Source of the DNA: Candidatus Nitrosomarinus sp. | GTDB lineage: Archaea; Thermoproteota; Nitrososphaeria; Nitrososphaerales; Nitrosopumilaceae | DNA length: 34,143 nucleotides | Reading direction: 5' to 3' | NCBI GenBank assembly: GCA_003702465.1 | Contig: REGF01000003.1 | Span: 1 to 34,143 of the forward strand | Part shown: one piece after another, positions 18,092 through 28,275 of the stretch | Numbering within the stretch: the first letter of the stretch is position 1 | Layout: each line of letters begins with the position of its first letter | Notes under the pieces: model-generated | Told to the model about the DNA's origin: nothing | What the model saw: the letters and a program-made list of their open reading frames with translations, nothing else | Database searches by the model: none | Program-made: the position numbers and the translations under genes

Positions 18092-18853
18092 TTATAATTT
18101 CAAAATTTTTAGCAATTTTTCAAAATTTTCTCGTGTTTTTTCTTGCTTGTAATTTTTTAATGCTAAAATTATTTTTTCTTTAGGGGAATTTTTGTAAATT
18201 TTTTGTGTTTGTTTTGCAATACCTGAACCAATAAAAAATGCTTGAGTAATTGACGTAACATTAGAAGGTCTTCTTTCTGTACTTGCACTTTCAAAATCAA
18301 TTAAAGTTGCTTTATTTTTTCCAACAATCACATGTTTTGAAATATTACTTAACTCTCCATGATCAAAACCAATTTGATCTAATCTATAACAATCTTCTAA
18401 AATATCTTTAATTGTAATTTTTAATTTTTTGGTACTTCCTTTTCCTTTTAACATTTCAATCCAATCACTAAATTTTTCTCCTTCTAAATATTCCATCACT
18501 AAGAAATTTTTACTAACATCAATAATTTTTGGACCTACATCAACTGAATTCACTAATTTTAAAAGAATTGATTCCTTTTTCATATTTTCTCTTTGCGAAT
18601 CTGTCCTTCTAATTTTTAATGCAACTTCTTTATTCCCTCTTTTTACGAGAACAACAACACCAACGTAACCCTTACCTAAAATTTCTAAATTCCCAATTAA
18701 TGTTGGACCTGTTAAACAAATTGATTTGATTTTCAATTTTTCTAATTCTTTTATTCTAGCATTAATTTGACGATTTGTAGCATTTGGGTATCCTAGAACT
18801 TTTGAATAAGGTTCTTCTGAAAATTTTTTAATTGAAATGAATGAGTGCGCCAT
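18092..18853 (-). CDS. Putative atypical archaeal Ser/Thr protein kinase (COG2112-like)
   Basis: 253 aa; LGKGYVGVVVLVKRGNKEVALKIRR, FLVMEYLEGEKF, DQIGFDHGELSNISKHVIVGKNKATLIDFESAS. Confidence 0.8.
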   Translation of the reverse strand: MAHSFISIKKFSEEPYSKVLGYPNATNRQINARIKELEKLKIKSICLTGPTLIGNLEILGKGYVGVVVLVKRGNKEVALKIRRTDSQRENMKKESILLKLVNSVDVGPKIIDVSKNFLVMEYLEGEKFSDWIEMLKGKGSTKKLKITIKDILEDCYRLDQIGFDHGELSNISKHVIVGKNKATLIDFESASTERRPSNVTSITQAFFIGSGIAKQTQKIYKNSPKEKIILALKNYKQEKTRENFEKLLKILKL

Positions 18854-20159
18854 CTACTGAAATTAATTCACTGGCTTCCTCTTTAATTGATTTACTTAGA
18901 TTTTTGTTTCCAACAAATACTTTGAAACCTTTCTTGAAATCTCCTTGAAGGCCTTTTGGTATGCCTACAGTAAGATTTTTTTTCAAAAATTCTTTCATAA
19001 ATGAGACTGCTTCTGTATGTTTTCGCTTTTCTAATGAAATTATTTTTAATTCATTCCCAATCCAGATTAATTCTGCATTTTTGAGATTTTTTCTGATAAA
19101 GCTTTTTGTACTATCTTCTCTGAAAATTTCAGGTCCTTTCTTTTGATAAATTTGGCTTATTTGTGTAGATTCTAAAAAGAACATAAGATATGCTTCTTTT
19201 TGTTGATCCGTATAGGATTTACTTCTATATACGGTAAATCCTTCTATTTCTAATTGTTTTACTAGTGATGTTGTTGCTCTTTTAATTTGTCCCCAAATTA
19301 TATCAGGACTTCTTGCTTTAAATTCAAATTTTACAACTAACAAATTTTTCCAAAATTTATTTGACTGTTTTAATTTTTTAATTTTAAAAAATTCTAAGCT
19401 TGGTTTTTCTAAAAATGCTCTAGAAATTAAAATAAATTTTACAATATTTTCATTTGAAATTGCTGCAGCCAAATTTCTTTTATCATCAATTGGATCCATG
19501 ATGACTATTGGAGTATCAAATTGATTTGATGTTTTACCTATTACTTGGTTTTCTTTAATTTTTGATATTGATTTTAATAATTTCTCAAAACTTCCATATT
19601 CTAAAATTAAAACTTCTGAAATATATCCACTAAAACCTTGTTTAGCTATCTCTGCACCATAAATTCCATTTGATTGTAAAAATTTTTTTAGAATTCTTAC
19701 TTCATTTCTCATTTTTTGTGTTAACGATTTTTTCATAAATTCTGTATGGTAAGGTGATCTATCTGCCGCACTTTTCCATTCACCAATTTTTACATCATAA
19801 CATGGTACTATGTTGATTTTTGTATCTTTAATCTTAGCCTCAACATAAGGATGTTGAGAATATCTTACATATGGAGCATATTTTTTTAATGATGTAAATC
19901 CTATTTTTTTTGAAATATTTTCTAATTTCTCTTCTGAAATATTTTTTTTAAATTTAATAAAAATATCAATATCTGCATTCTTTGATAACCAAGTACCTTT
20001 TGCATATGAACCACCAAATTCTATTTTTACTATTTCTGAATACTTTTCAATTTCTATTTTTACTAATTCATAAACAATGTTTGCAATTTCTTGTTTGGAT
20101 TTTTGAACATTGTTTGATGGGTTTGTATCTTTAGATATTCTAGAAATAATTTGTTTCAT
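18828..20159 (-). CDS. cca: CCA-adding enzyme (archaeal class I tRNA nucleotidyltransferase)
   Basis: 443 aa; FGGSYAKGTWLSKNADIDIFIKF nucleotidyltransferase motif, VPCYDV, DRSPYHTEFM. Confidence 0.93.
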   Translation of the reverse strand: MKQIISRISKDTNPSNNVQKSKQEIANIVYELVKIEIEKYSEIVKIEFGGSYAKGTWLSKNADIDIFIKFKKNISEEKLENISKKIGFTSLKKYAPYVRYSQHPYVEAKIKDTKINIVPCYDVKIGEWKSAADRSPYHTEFMKKSLTQKMRNEVRILKKFLQSNGIYGAEIAKQGFSGYISEVLILEYGSFEKLLKSISKIKENQVIGKTSNQFDTPIVIMDPIDDKRNLAAAISNENIVKFILISRAFLEKPSLEFFKIKKLKQSNKFWKNLLVVKFEFKARSPDIIWGQIKRATTSLVKQLEIEGFTVYRSKSYTDQQKEAYLMFFLESTQISQIYQKKGPEIFREDSTKSFIRKNLKNAELIWIGNELKIISLEKRKHTEAVSFMKEFLKKNLTVGIPKGLQGDFKKGFKVFVGNKNLSKSIKEEASELISVDGALIHFN

Positions 20160-20163
20160 ACCT

Positions 20164-20697
20164 TTAGTTAAACTCCATTAAATCTGTGTATATAGGACCA
20201 CTTGGAGTCAATTCGCTTTTTTTTAATTTAAAACTGGATACATCTTGAATTCCAAAATTATTATTTTCATACATTTTCATCTCTTTTGTAATATCTCCAA
20301 TCTTCTTTTTAATTCTAAATACAGTGATATGAGGTTTAAATGATTTATCTGAAGTAAATCCTAATGGTTTTAAGGAATCTTGAATTTTTTTGGATAAATC
20401 AATCATTTTATTTGAACCATTTTGATCAGTTCCTATCCAAATAATTTTTGGAGATTTTGTGCTAGGAAAAACTCCAATTCCTTTTAAATTAACTTCAAAT
20501 TTTGAAAATTCTATTTTTTTTAATTCCTCAATAACTAATTCTATTTTATTTTCTGAAATTTCACCTAAAAATTGTAATGTAAAATGAAGATTTTCTGATT
20601 GAATAGGTTTTGCATCAACTTTAATTAAATTTTGAAAATTCCTTATTGAATTAATTATTTCATTATTTGATATATCTATAGACAGAAAAACACGCAT
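20164..20697 (-). CDS. thpR: RNA 2',3'-cyclic phosphodiesterase (2'-5' RNA ligase family)
   Basis: 177 aa; paired HxT motifs LHFTLQFLG and PHITVFRIK; FLSIDIS N-terminus. Confidence 0.9.
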   Translation of the reverse strand: MRVFLSIDISNNEIINSIRNFQNLIKVDAKPIQSENLHFTLQFLGEISENKIELVIEELKKIEFSKFEVNLKGIGVFPSTKSPKIIWIGTDQNGSNKMIDLSKKIQDSLKPLGFTSDKSFKPHITVFRIKKKIGDITKEMKMYENNNFGIQDVSSFKLKKSELTPSGPIYTDLMEFN

Positions 20698-20766
20698 TAT
20701 AGGATTTTTCTGATTATGTTTATAATAATTTCCGTTAACTTCATAGACGAGTATTTTTTTTGATAT

Positions 20767-21318
20767 GTGTTGACAAAATTACTTGTATGTCTAACAGGCA
20801 TGCCTGGTGCAGGAAAATCTACAATTGCTGAAGGTTTGAAATCTAAAAATTATGAAATAATTAATTTAGGGAATGCAGTAAGAGAAGAAGCAAGAAATCG
20901 AAACTTAGATCCAACAAGAGAAAATCTTGGTAAACTAATGCTTGAATTAAGAGAAAAAAATGGACCTGGTGCAATAGCTGAACTTGTAAAACCAAAAATA
21001 GAATCTTCAATTGCAAATGTGTTGTTAATAGATGGAGTAAGATCCAATGATGAAATACAAGTATTGAAAGAATTAGGAATAGTAAAATTATTAGCTATTC
21101 ATGCATCAACTGATACTAGATTTGATTTCTTGCAAAAAAGAGGACGTTCAGACGATCCTCAAACTAAAGAACATTTCAATGAAAGAGATAATCGTGAATT
21201 AGGTGTAGGTGTTAGTAATTCTATTGCACTATCTGATTTTGCAATATCAAATATTGGTTTAACTAAAGATGAATTAATAAAAAAAGCGTATGAAGTAATT
21301 CAAAGATGGGCTGAATGA
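20767..21318 (+). CDS. UPF0200-type P-loop nucleoside kinase-like protein
   Basis: 183 aa; TGMPGAGKSTIAEGL Walker A; LIDGVRSNDEIQVLKE; RGRSDDPQT. Confidence 0.87.
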   Translation: MLTKLLVCLTGMPGAGKSTIAEGLKSKNYEIINLGNAVREEARNRNLDPTRENLGKLMLELREKNGPGAIAELVKPKIESSIANVLLIDGVRSNDEIQVLKELGIVKLLAIHASTDTRFDFLQKRGRSDDPQTKEHFNERDNRELGVGVSNSIALSDFAISNIGLTKDELIKKAYEVIQRWAE

Positions 21319-21710
21319 ATTTTCCTAATCTTAGCTGTAAAATAGAAATATTTTGCACAATAAACCCATCTGAATCTAAAGAAAAACTTGAAACAACTAT
21401 ATCCAATATTTTTCCCTATTCAAAAATAACTAGTAATGAATTTTCAATAAATGCAGTTTCTAAAGAATTAAGATCATTTGAAAAAATATATCAATTTATT
21501 CATAATAACAAATTACAAAAAAATTTTTTACGATCTCTAGAAGATAATTTAAAAAATGATTCTACATGGTTTTATCTTAACAAGCAAGCTGCATTTGTTG
21601 AACAAATTGCAATTTGTGAAGAATTTGATGAATCTCCATTGGGACCAATTAAAGTCTCATTAACATCATCAAATATTGATAGAATTATTGATTGGATAGT
21701 CTTTGATTGA
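21315..21710 (+). CDS. UPF0201/COG1325-type RNA-binding-domain protein
   Basis: 131 aa; 4-bp overlap with the UPF0200 gene; LDR-like arrangement with DESPLGPIKV. Confidence 0.75.
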   Translation: MNFPNLSCKIEIFCTINPSESKEKLETTISNIFPYSKITSNEFSINAVSKELRSFEKIYQFIHNNKLQKNFLRSLEDNLKNDSTWFYLNKQAAFVEQIAICEEFDESPLGPIKVSLTSSNIDRIIDWIVFD

Positions 21711-21794
21711 ATAAAATTAGTTAAGAAAATCAACCCATTTTTGATTATTTTTTTTAGTTTGAATTTAAAATCAATTTTTTAATATTATTATGAA

Positions 21795-22208
21795 ATGTTA
21801 ATAAAATTAGGCATAATTGCATCAGTTTTGGTTTTAGGTGGTATGATGTTTTCTACAGAAATTACTTCACTATTTCCTAATACTTCTGCCTTATTAGCTG
21901 ATTCTTTAAAAGATGACATTAATTCATTAAATGCAAAAGTAACAGATTCTGCTGAAAATAGACTAGATTCTTCTTTGGATAAAACCATTCAAAGTGTAAG
22001 TGATAGTGTTTATGAAGGAATTACAGACACTGGAGATAAATTAGTTGAAAATGTCAATGAAAAAATTTCTGAAGGAATTACAGACACTGGAGATAATATT
22101 AAAAATGAAATTTTAGAATCATCTACTTCATCTACAACAGCTTTAGTAAATGAAGTATCTGAATTTGATCCTTTTAGTTTCATTAAGAATTTATTTAAAA
22201 CTAATTAA
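21795..22208 (+). CDS. Hypothetical protein with N-terminal TM and in-frame 19-aa repeat
   Basis: 137 aa; [19 protein letters not shown] then [29 protein letters not shown]. Confidence 0.6.
   Translation: MLIKLGIIASVLVLGGMMFSTEITSLFPNTSALLADSLKDDINSLNAKVTDSAENRLDSSLDKTIQSVSDSVYEGITDTGDKLVENVNEKISEGITDTGDNIKNEILESSTSSTTALVNEVSEFDPFSFIKNLFKTN
22014..22096 (+). repeat. Two perfect 26-bp direct repeats (57-bp period) inside a CDS
   Basis: gaaggaattacagacactggagataa at 22014-22039 and 22071-22096. Confidence 0.9.
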
Positions 22209-23100
22209 TTTCTACTTCTAAAAGATCTCTTGCTGTAATTACTGAATTATGAATTTTTTCAGCCTCGTTTTTATGTTGAATTTCATCTTTATATCTTGCA
22301 GAAAAGTGTGTTAAAATTAGATTTTTTACTTTTGCATTTTTACCCAGTTCGGCAGCTTGTTTTGCAGTAGAATGACAAGTATCTAAAGCTCTTTGTTTCT
22401 CTTCATCAATAAATGTAGAATCAAAAACTAAATAATCACATCCTAAGAAGAACTCTTCTAATTTTTTTGTAGGCATTGTATCTCCTGAAATTCCTATTTT
22501 TTTACCTGGACGTTTCTCACCTAATACTTGCTCTGGTTTTATTATTGTTTGATTATTTGTTATTTCTTGTCCATTTTGTAATTGGTTCCATAATTCGCCT
22601 TCAGGTATTCCTAATTCTTTTGCCTTTTGAACATTAAATCTACCTGGTTTATCTTTCTCTTCAAATAAATATGAAAATGCGGTGATAGAATGATTAGCTT
22701 TTGTTGCATGAATTAAATATTTTTTATTTTCAAATATTTTTCCTTCATTTACAATATTAATTAAAATTGAAAATGGCAATCCAAAATTTAATACTTTAAT
22801 ATTTGCTCCAAGAAATTCATCAATTCCTTTGGGACCAAAAATTTCCAATGGTTCAGTTCTATTTTGCATTGACATTGTTTGTAATAATCCTAAAATTCCT
22901 ACACAATGATCTCCATGCAAATGCGTAACGAATAATTTCATTTTTTTATTCCATCCTAAACCTGATTTCATATATGCAATTTGTGCAGCTTCACCTGCAT
23001 CAAACATTAGAATTTCTCCTTCTCTTTCTAGACATATGCAAGATAATCCCCTTTTTTCAGTTGGTTGTGCAGCAGATGTTCCTAAAAAAACAAGTTTCAT
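22201..23100 (-). CDS. rnz: Ribonuclease Z (tRNA 3'-processing)
   Basis: [69 protein letters not shown]. Confidence 0.95.
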   Translation of the reverse strand: MKLVFLGTSAAQPTEKRGLSCICLEREGEILMFDAGEAAQIAYMKSGLGWNKKMKLFVTHLHGDHCVGILGLLQTMSMQNRTEPLEIFGPKGIDEFLGANIKVLNFGLPFSILINIVNEGKIFENKKYLIHATKANHSITAFSYLFEEKDKPGRFNVQKAKELGIPEGELWNQLQNGQEITNNQTIIKPEQVLGEKRPGKKIGISGDTMPTKKLEEFFLGCDYLVFDSTFIDEEKQRALDTCHSTAKQAAELGKNAKVKNLILTHFSARYKDEIQHKNEAEKIHNSVITARDLLEVEIN

Positions 23101-24044
23101 TTAATCAAAATAGTTCTTGTCAGACTTTTATGCCTATAGATATGATATTTTTTTAATCCCTTTAATTTCATTTTAGGATCTAATTCTTTTTTGAACATAA
23201 TTGCAATTTTTTTGTTTTTAGGCACAATTGAGATAAATCTTTTAAGAATTTCTTCAGGTTTTTCTGATGTTTTTGAAGATTTACCATATGGCAAATCAGT
23301 AACAATTGCATCAAAATTATTTGAAATTTTTAATAATTCCTTAAAATCAGATTTCAAGATTTTTGATTTAAAATTATTTAATTTCAGATTTTCTTTTGTC
23401 ATATTGCACATTTTTTCATCAAAATCAATTCCTATAGAATTGATACCCATTGATTCAGATTCAAGTAATGTGGTGCCTGTGCCACAAAATGGATCACATA
23501 CTGTTTGACCTTTTTTTAATCCAGTTAAATTTATCATAACTCTTGTTAATTTCCAATCTAATTCATGAGGATATTTTTTTACTTTTTTTGGTCTTATTTT
23601 ATTTTCATATTTTTCTGAAAAACCAAAAAAACTTTCTGTATTTGTGAAAATCAAATATACAGTTATTTCAGGATTTTTTAAATTAACTTTCGCTTGTGTG
23701 AATTTTGAAATCATATCACCCATTGATTTTTCTAATTCTAACACATTCAATTGATTTGTTGATAGATTGATTACTCTACATACAAAACTTTGTGTATTTT
23801 TTAACACTTGAAAATTTTCTTCATCTAAAAAGAGCCCAGACATTTTTCTTAAAATTTGTCCAGATGTTTTTACAAATGTTGCACGTTCTGAAATTTTTTT
23901 CCAATTAGTTTTAGATTGAATAATTATTAAATTTGAGATAATTTTTATTTTAGCAAATCTATCAAATGATTTTGTAATTGTAGTTATTTCATCTATTGCA
24001 AGTTCTAAATTTTCTTTTGATAAAATAAAAAAACTTTCTGGCAT
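23097..24044 (-). CDS. TrmG10-like tRNA methyltransferase (COG1041)
   Basis: 315 aa; [45 protein letters not shown] and [16 protein letters not shown] overlap with rnz. Confidence 0.87.
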   Translation of the reverse strand: MPESFFILSKENLELAIDEITTITKSFDRFAKIKIISNLIIIQSKTNWKKISERATFVKTSGQILRKMSGLFLDEENFQVLKNTQSFVCRVINLSTNQLNVLELEKSMGDMISKFTQAKVNLKNPEITVYLIFTNTESFFGFSEKYENKIRPKKVKKYPHELDWKLTRVMINLTGLKKGQTVCDPFCGTGTTLLESESMGINSIGIDFDEKMCNMTKENLKLNNFKSKILKSDFKELLKISNNFDAIVTDLPYGKSSKTSEKPEEILKRFISIVPKNKKIAIMFKKELDPKMKLKGLKKYHIYRHKSLTRTILIK

Positions 24045-24922
24045 TACATTATTGCCTTTGCAATAGTATTTGAAATATCTACTTTTGATGTTTTACCTGG
24101 AATTGTATTTGTACTAATAATACTTGTCACTCCAGCTTTTTTTATTTTCTTTTCTGCATCATTAATTAATAATGCATGTGTACACGCAACATAGATTCTT
24201 TTACACTTTTGCTTTTTGAGAAACTGTGTGGCTTTGATTAAACTACCACCTGTGCTAATCATATCATCTACTAAAATCAAATCTCTGTTTTCAACTTCTG
24301 ATAAATTTGTAGTTTTAATTTTTACTTTACCTGTTTTTCTATCTCTAGCTTTTTCTAATGCAATATAATCAGAATTGAATTCCTTTGCGAATTCTTTTGC
24401 TCTTTGTTTTCCACCTTGATCTGGTGATATGATTAATGGATTTTTTAGCCTCAATTTCTTAAAATATTTGACAAGATCTGGTATTGCAGAGACATTTTGG
24501 GTTTTATTACTGAAATATTTCAATCCTATTAAACTATGAATATCTACTACTGTAATTTTTGATGCTCCTGCTCCTTTGAATAATTTTGCAAGAACTTTCA
24601 TTGTTACAATTTCACCTGGTAAAAATTCTCTATCTTGTCTTGCATAACCCATGTATGGTACTACTACATCAACTTGAGATGAATTTTCTTTTGCTTTTGT
24701 AATTAATGATAATATTTGAACTAAATTGGTATCTACTGGTGGAAAAATGGATTGTATAACAATTGATCTTTTTTTTGCAATTTTTCCAATTAATGTAATT
24801 TTACTTTCTCCATCAGGAAATGTTCTAATTTCTGATTTAACTAAATTTGCCTTTATTTTCTTTGCAATTTTTTTTGCTATTTCATCAGAAGTTATTCCTG
24901 AAATTACTGATATTTGACTCAA
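24044..24922 (-). CDS. prs: Ribose-phosphate pyrophosphokinase
   Basis: 292 aa; FPDGESKITL, PYMGYARQDREFLPGE, ISPDQGGKQRA, LILVDDMISTGGSLIKA. Confidence 0.95.
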   Translation of the reverse strand: MSQISVISGITSDEIAKKIAKKIKANLVKSEIRTFPDGESKITLIGKIAKKRSIVIQSIFPPVDTNLVQILSLITKAKENSSQVDVVVPYMGYARQDREFLPGEIVTMKVLAKLFKGAGASKITVVDIHSLIGLKYFSNKTQNVSAIPDLVKYFKKLRLKNPLIISPDQGGKQRAKEFAKEFNSDYIALEKARDRKTGKVKIKTTNLSEVENRDLILVDDMISTGGSLIKATQFLKKQKCKRIYVACTHALLINDAEKKIKKAGVTSIISTNTIPGKTSKVDISNTIAKAIM

Positions 24923-24969
24923 TAAGAAAATATGATAAGTAGGGATTCTTAAGTTTTGAGAAATTTTTC

Positions 24970-26703
24970 TTATTCGTCGCCTTCTCCACGACCTAAATCA
25001 CCTAATCCATATTCATCAATTACTTTATTTCTAAATTCATCTTTTTCATCAATTTCTATTTGTTCTTTCTTCTCATCTCCTTGATACACTGTTCTAATTG
25101 GCCATGGAATTCTAATATCATATCTCTTAAATTCTTCATACATTATCATTCTTAGATCAGTTTTAGTCTTAAATTGTGATCCATAGTCTTTTACGTATAA
25201 CCACATTGAAAAATCCAATGCAGAATCATTGAATTGATTAAATCGTACAACTGGTTGAGATATGTCTACATGTAAATCCTTATCACAACCGCAACTTGAT
25301 TTATTTTCATCTAAATATGGACATCTGTTTTGTCTAACAAGATGTCTTCCTTTGGCATCTCTGATTTCAACCATGCCTCGTTTTCCAATTTTTACTAAGA
25401 TTGCTGCAACCTGTTTTGGGTCATTAAGATAGGAAACACCAACTGTTACTACTGCTGGAACAAGCTTGTTTTCTTTTGTGTAATTGATAATTTGTGCTGT
25501 AACCAATTGTCTTGTAGGAATAATTGCTACTGATTCATGTAGTGCATCTCTAACATATGTAACTCTAGGCGTAATTTTATGAACAATTCCATTATATCCT
25601 GATTCTAATTGAACTCTTTCTCCTTCTTTGAAAATATTGTCTTTTCTAATCATCAAATATGCAAAATAATTTTGCATTGTTTCTTGAAGAGCTAAACCAA
25701 TACCAATTGCAAGTCCACCTGTTGCAGTTGCTAATACAAATAAATCAACTCCCCACCATGATACAACTCCCAAAATTGTTGCAACAAAAATCCCTACAGG
25801 TAAAATTTGTTTGAATGATTTTGGAATACCTTCCCTTTTTTTACGTGCATAACCTGGTGGTCTGGAACTTGGAATTAATGGTTCAAAACCGTTTATTCTT
25901 TTTTCTTCTCTCCAAATATCTATTGGAAATATTTCATCTGGTTTTGCCCCCGGCTTTAATTTTCTTCCTGATTGATTACTGCCTGTAATACAATTGTTGA
26001 AATATTTCAAATATTTTGCCCTTTCAGATTCTTTCCACTGTTCAAAAGGATTACTAACTAATTTTTCATAACTTCCAATGGGATTACCTTTTGAATTACG
26101 ATATTGTTCTAATTGAACAATGCCCTCTTTAGTTTTACATAAATTTTTGAATTCTTCCTCTGTAAAATCTTCTGGAGTAATTGTTGGAGGAATCCATTTG
26201 TATAATTTATGGAAAAGATTATCGTCATCAGAAAATCCTTGCATATCATACCATGCATCAAAATCTTGTTTTTCAAGAATTGATTTATCTCGTTTTGTAA
26301 GCATTATTGGAATCAAATGAGAAATTGTATATCCCACAACTAAAATATTAAAAGTATTAAGGATTTTAGCAAAAGTTTCTTCAGCACTAAGTTCCATTGT
26401 AATTGAATTAGAATCATTTTCAAATAATTCTGAAGTTTGAATATATGCATTAGTAGAAGAAATTAACGCAATTGCAAAAAACGGTAATACCGCATTTTGT
26501 ACAAATCTTGATAAATGTGGTTTAGTGTAAAATATTTTTTTTGATTTAATTAATGATGAAAATTTTCTATATGCAGCAGAAATTGCAATTATCCCAATTA
26601 TCATTATGATGAAAGCTAATTGAAGTGATTCAGATGAAGCTAATAGTTGAGAAACAGTTTCAAATTCTCCAACAGAAATTTGTGAAATATCTCCTTCGCT
26701 CAT
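24970..26703 (-). CDS. MscS-family mechanosensitive channel with large insertions
   Basis: 577 aa; several TM helices; GGLAIGIGLALQETMQNYFAYLMIRKDNIFKEGERVQLESGYNGIVHKITPRVTYVRDALHESVAIIPTRQLV (TM3/beta domain). Confidence 0.87.
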   Translation of the reverse strand: MSEGDISQISVGEFETVSQLLASSESLQLAFIIMIIGIIAISAAYRKFSSLIKSKKIFYTKPHLSRFVQNAVLPFFAIALISSTNAYIQTSELFENDSNSITMELSAEETFAKILNTFNILVVGYTISHLIPIMLTKRDKSILEKQDFDAWYDMQGFSDDDNLFHKLYKWIPPTITPEDFTEEEFKNLCKTKEGIVQLEQYRNSKGNPIGSYEKLVSNPFEQWKESERAKYLKYFNNCITGSNQSGRKLKPGAKPDEIFPIDIWREEKRINGFEPLIPSSRPPGYARKKREGIPKSFKQILPVGIFVATILGVVSWWGVDLFVLATATGGLAIGIGLALQETMQNYFAYLMIRKDNIFKEGERVQLESGYNGIVHKITPRVTYVRDALHESVAIIPTRQLVTAQIINYTKENKLVPAVVTVGVSYLNDPKQVAAILVKIGKRGMVEIRDAKGRHLVRQNRCPYLDENKSSCGCDKDLHVDISQPVVRFNQFNDSALDFSMWLYVKDYGSQFKTKTDLRMIMYEEFKRYDIRIPWPIRTVYQGDEKKEQIEIDEKDEFRNKVIDEYGLGDLGRGEGDE

Positions 26704-26842
26704 AATTTATCTTCTAACTGTGTATAATTTTCTGGAATTAAATGTTAATCTGTTAAAATTCTATAGAAAATTAATGCTAATTGAATACTTTGTGCCTAAA
26801 ATTGTTGCAACATTTAACAAGGGTTACAGTACTAATTTCTAA

Positions 26843-28189
26843 ATGACCTATCAAAAATCAGTATGGGATGATGCCCCATCGATGAAATCTTATACATTAT
26901 CAAATTTTAGACAACTTCCACAAATTCAGCAACTTTCTGAAGAAAAACAATTTGAAATGGAAGTTGTGGGAAATGTTTTACCATTTAAAGCAAATAATTA
27001 TGTAATTGAACAATTAATTGATTGGAATAATATACCAAAAGATCCAATTTTTGTTCTAACATTTCCTCAAAAAGGAATGTTAAAACCTCAACATTATGAT
27101 CAAATGGCTACAGCATTAAAGAACAATGCTGATAAAAAAGAAATTGCAAATATTGCAAATGAAATTCGTTTACAATTAAATCCACACCCAGCAGGTCAAA
27201 TGGAACTTAATGTTCCAACATTACAAGATGGAACTAAATTATATGGAATGCAACATAAATACAAAGAAACTTGTTTGTTTTTCCCTAGTCAAAGTCAAAC
27301 TTGTCATGCATATTGTAGTTTTTGTTTTAGATGGCCTCAATTTGTTGGAATGGACGAAATGAAATTTGCAATGCAAGAAGGCGAACAACTAGTTCAATAC
27401 GTTAGAGAACATCCAGAAATCACAGATGTATTGTTTACTGGTGGAGATCCAATGATCATGAAAGCAAAAATCTTTTCCAAGTATGTTGATGCAATAATTG
27501 ATGCAAATCTCCCAAATCTTAAAACTATTAGAATTGGAACAAAAGCACTTTCTTATTGGCCTTACAAATTTTTGACAGATTCAGATTCTCAAGAAATGCT
27601 AGAAGTTTTTAAAAAAATTACTGACAGTGGCTTACACCTTGCATTTATGGCTCATTTCAATCATCTAAATGAATTATCTACATCTGCAGTCAAAGATGCA
27701 ATTAAAGAAGTTAGAAAAACAGGTGCACAAATTAGAACTCAGTCACCTCTCTTAACACATATCAATGATGATGCTGAAATGTGGGCAAAAATGTGGACAA
27801 AACAAGTTGAATTAGGTTGTATTCCGTATTACATGTTTGTGGTTAGAGATACAGGTGCTCAACACTATTTTGGAATTTCTTTAGTTAAAGCACATGAAAT
27901 CTTTAGGAAAGCATATTCTTCAGTTAGTGGAATAGCTCGAACTGTTAGAGGACCAAGTATGTCTGCAACGCCTGGCAAAGTCCATGTAATGGGAACTACA
28001 AACATCAATAATCAAAAAGCACTGGTTTTGAGATTTATTCAAGGTCGAAATCCTGATTGGGTAGATATACCATTTTTTGCAAAATATGATGAAAATGCAA
28101 TTTGGTTAGATGATTTAAAACCCATATCCGGTGAAAAGTTCTTCTTTGAGGAAGAAATGTTGGAATTTAAGAAAAGTAAACTAAATTGA
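26843..28189 (+). CDS. KamA-family radical SAM aminomutase (2,3-aminomutase-like; substrate uncertain)
   Basis: 448 aa; CHAYCSFCFRWPQF radical SAM motif, VLFTGGDPMIM, RIGTKALSYWPYK, IRTQSPLLTHIND. Confidence 0.88.
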   Translation: MTYQKSVWDDAPSMKSYTLSNFRQLPQIQQLSEEKQFEMEVVGNVLPFKANNYVIEQLIDWNNIPKDPIFVLTFPQKGMLKPQHYDQMATALKNNADKKEIANIANEIRLQLNPHPAGQMELNVPTLQDGTKLYGMQHKYKETCLFFPSQSQTCHAYCSFCFRWPQFVGMDEMKFAMQEGEQLVQYVREHPEITDVLFTGGDPMIMKAKIFSKYVDAIIDANLPNLKTIRIGTKALSYWPYKFLTDSDSQEMLEVFKKITDSGLHLAFMAHFNHLNELSTSAVKDAIKEVRKTGAQIRTQSPLLTHINDDAEMWAKMWTKQVELGCIPYYMFVVRDTGAQHYFGISLVKAHEIFRKAYSSVSGIARTVRGPSMSATPGKVHVMGTTNINNQKALVLRFIQGRNPDWVDIPFFAKYDENAIWLDDLKPISGEKFFFEEEMLEFKKSKLN

Positions 28190-28275
28190 GCATTTTATCC
28201 TAAAATTTACCTGACTTTATTGACAATTCTATCTTACTAGATAAGATTAGTAAAATAATTTGTAAAATTTAGTGA

